Shown here: in pieces, positions 62,679 through 64,000 of the stretch
Position numbering within the stretch: position 1 is the stretch's first letter
Layout of the letters: each line of letters opens with the position of its first letter
Origin: Amycolatopsis cihanbeyliensis
Lineage (GTDB): Bacteria > Actinomycetota > Actinomycetes > Mycobacteriales > Pseudonocardiaceae
NCBI RefSeq assembly: GCF_006715045.1
Contig: NZ_VFML01000001.1
Coordinates: 3,130,501 to 3,194,500, forward strand
Direction: 5' to 3'
DNA length: 64,000 nucleotides
Notes under the pieces: model-generated
Seen by the model: only the letters and a program-made list of their open reading frames with translations
Database searches by the model: none
What the model was told of the DNA's origin: nothing
Position numbers and translations under genes: made by a program

Positions 62679-64000
62679 TCAGTGGCTGTGCCCGTGCCCC
62701 TGGCCTTCCTCGGCCTCCTCCGGCCGGTCCACCACGGAGGCCTCCGTGGTGAGCACGAGCCGGGCGATGGAGGCGGCGTTGGAGACCGCGGAGCGAGTGA
62801 CCTTGACCGGGTCGATGATCCCGGCGGCCATCAGGTCGGTCAGCTCGCCGGTGGCGGCGTTGAAGCCCTGCCCCCAGTTCTGCTCCTTGACCTTGGACAC
62901 GATGACCGCGCCCTCGTAGCCGGCGTTGGTGGCGATCCACTTCAGCGGTGCGTTCAGCGCGTCCCGGACGATGAACGCACCCAGTGCCTCGTCGCCTTCC
63001 AGCGTCCTGGCGAAGCCGTCCAGCTCCTTGACCGCGTGCACCAGCGCCGAACCGCCGCCGGGCACGATGCCCTCCTCGACGGCCGCCTTGGTGGAGTTCA
63101 CCGCGTCCTCGATGCGGTGCTTGCGCTCGTTGAGCTCGGTCTCGGTGGCCGCACCGACCTTGATCACCGCGACGCCGCCGGCGAGCTTGGCCAGCCGCTC
63201 CTGCAGCTTCTCCCGGTCCCAGTCGGAGTCGGTCGTGTCGATCTCCTTGCGGAGCTGCGCGACCCGCGCGTCCAGCGACTCCTTGCTGCCCGCACCGTCG
63301 ACGATCGTGGTGTCGTCCTTGCTGACCACGACGCGCCGTGCCCTGCCGAGCGACTCGAGGCCTGCCTCGGAGAGCTTGCGACCCAGCTCGGTGGTGATGA
63401 CCTCACCGCCGGTAACCACCGCGAGGTCGTCCATGAACGCCTTGCGACGGTCGCCGAAGAACGGGGCCTTGACCGCCACCGCGCTGATCGTCTTCTTCAG
63501 CGAGTTCACCACCAGGGTGGACAGCGCCTCGCCCTCCACGTCCTCGGCGATGATCAGCAGCGGCTTCTTCGCCTCGACGACCTTCTCCAGCACCGGCAGC
63601 AGGTCGTTCAGGGCGGAGATCTTCTCCCGGTGCAGCAGGACGTAGGCGTCCTCGAGCACCGCACGCTGCTCCTCCGGGTTGGTGGCGAAGTGCGCGGAAA
63701 GGAAACCCTTGTCGAACTGCACGCCCTCGGTGATGGACAGCTCGGTGGCCAGCGTGGAGGACTCCTCCACGGTGATCACGCCGTCCTCGCCGACCTTCTC
63801 CACGGCCTCGCCGAGCAGCGCGCCGATGTTGGCGTCCCGGGAGGTCACGGTGCCGACCTGGGCGATGTTGTCGCGGCCCTTCACCGGGGTCGCCTTGTCC
63901 TTGAGGATCTCGACGACCTTCTCCGCCGCCGCCCCGATGCCCCGACCCAATGCGGCCGGGTTCGCGCCGGCGGCCACGTTGCGCAGGCCGACCGACACCA
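62679..64000 (-). CDS. groEL: 60-kDa chaperonin GroEL (5' part beyond the window)
   Basis: This is the C-terminal 440 residues of GroEL, the ATP-driven folding chamber; the gene runs off the right end of the window, and roughly 100 N-terminal residues are missing. Apical-domain motifs ([30 protein letters not shown]), [20 protein letters not shown], and [16 protein letters not shown] are intact. The C-terminus ends [10 protein letters not shown], a short His-containing tail of the GroEL1 type rather than the Gly-Met tail of housekeeping GroEL2. The position near whiB/sigD agrees with groEL1 (Rv3417c). Confidence 0.95.
   Translation of the reverse strand, partial: VSVGLRNVAAGANPAALGRGIGAAAEKVVEILKDKATPVKGRDNIAQVGTVTSRDANIGALLGEAVEKVGEDGVITVEESSTLATELSITEGVQFDKGFLSAHFATNPEEQRAVLEDAYVLLHREKISALNDLLPVLEKVVEAKKPLLIIAEDVEGEALSTLVVNSLKKTISAVAVKAPFFGDRRKAFMDDLAVVTGGEVITTELGRKLSEAGLESLGRARRVVVSKDDTTIVDGAGSKESLDARVAQLRKEIDTTDSDWDREKLQERLAKLAGGVAVIKVGAATETELNERKHRIEDAVNSTKAAVEEGIVPGGGSALVHAVKELDGFARTLEGDEALGAFIVRDALNAPLKWIATNAGYEGAVIVSKVKEQNWGQGFNAATGELTDLMAAGIIDPVKVTRSAVSNAASIARLVLTTEASVVDRPEEAEEGQGHGHSH

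Overview
The window is high-GC actinobacterial chromosome, most likely from the Pseudonocardiaceae (an Amycolatopsis, Saccharopolyspora or Prauserella-like genus). The evidence is very GC-rich third codon positions, many GTG and TTG starts, and families largely restricted to Actinobacteria: WhiB, BldM, PerM, RsdA/SigD, DUF1918, DUF3017, DUF5319, DUF5336, the short AroQ chorismate mutase and the ImuA'/ImuB/DnaE2 mutasome. Two blocks keep gene order known from Mycobacterium and Streptomyces. One is purH-purN-perM-DUF5336-sucD-sucC-(M23 peptidase)-pcrA-aroQ. The other is guaA ... choD-guaB3-guaB2-DUF5319-rsdA-sigD-bldM-whiB-groEL. I saw no rRNA or tRNA gene, insertion sequence, prophage, CRISPR array or replication origin.

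1-9 kb: a divergent TetR/PPOX pair, exonuclease III, a metallo-beta-lactamase-fold hydrolase, an SH3 protein, NADP isocitrate dehydrogenase, a spermidine-synthase-like protein, DUF1918, an MFS efflux pump behind a perfect palindrome, and the folD-DUF3017 pair. 9-18 kb: a 752-residue protein ending in a TNT-type NAD glycohydrolase domain, then a leftward SOS mutagenesis operon (imuA', imuB, a coupled 57-residue ORF, dnaE2, a pentapeptide-repeat protein) behind a perfect LexA box. 18-29 kb: purH/purN, perM and its partner DUF5336 gene, sucCD, a degenerate cobalamin-binding-fold protein and a large membrane protein. Two copies of a 160-bp structured repeat sit here. 28-33 kb: M23 peptidase, a small Cys-motif protein with its own perfect LexA box, PcrA helicase and chorismate mutase.

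33-39 kb: four envelope or signalling genes (two single-pass secreted-domain proteins, a Ser/Thr kinase and a pseudokinase). A TGCA-NG-TGCA motif recurs upstream of three of them. 39-47 kb: a LysR/EamA pair, several membrane proteins, a LiaSR-like two-component system with PspC domains, and a GIDE-fold membrane protein. 47-56 kb: guanine nucleotide synthesis (guaA, guaB2, guaB3), an aldehyde dehydrogenase and a ChoD-like GMC oxidoreductase. 56-64 kb: sigD with its anti-sigma factor, a BldM-like regulator lacking the phospho-acceptor Asp, a CarH-like MerR protein lacking the cobalamin His, a WhiB protein, a TetR/SDR pair with a clear double operator, and the 3' part of groEL.

Four kinds of repeat run through the intergenic DNA. 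They are a roughly 21-bp element (core GTGCGTTTAGCGGGCTAACC, seven copies at three loci), the 160-bp element (two copies plus a fragment), a 3 x 21-bp tandem array downstream of purH, and perfect long-stem hairpins between convergent genes.
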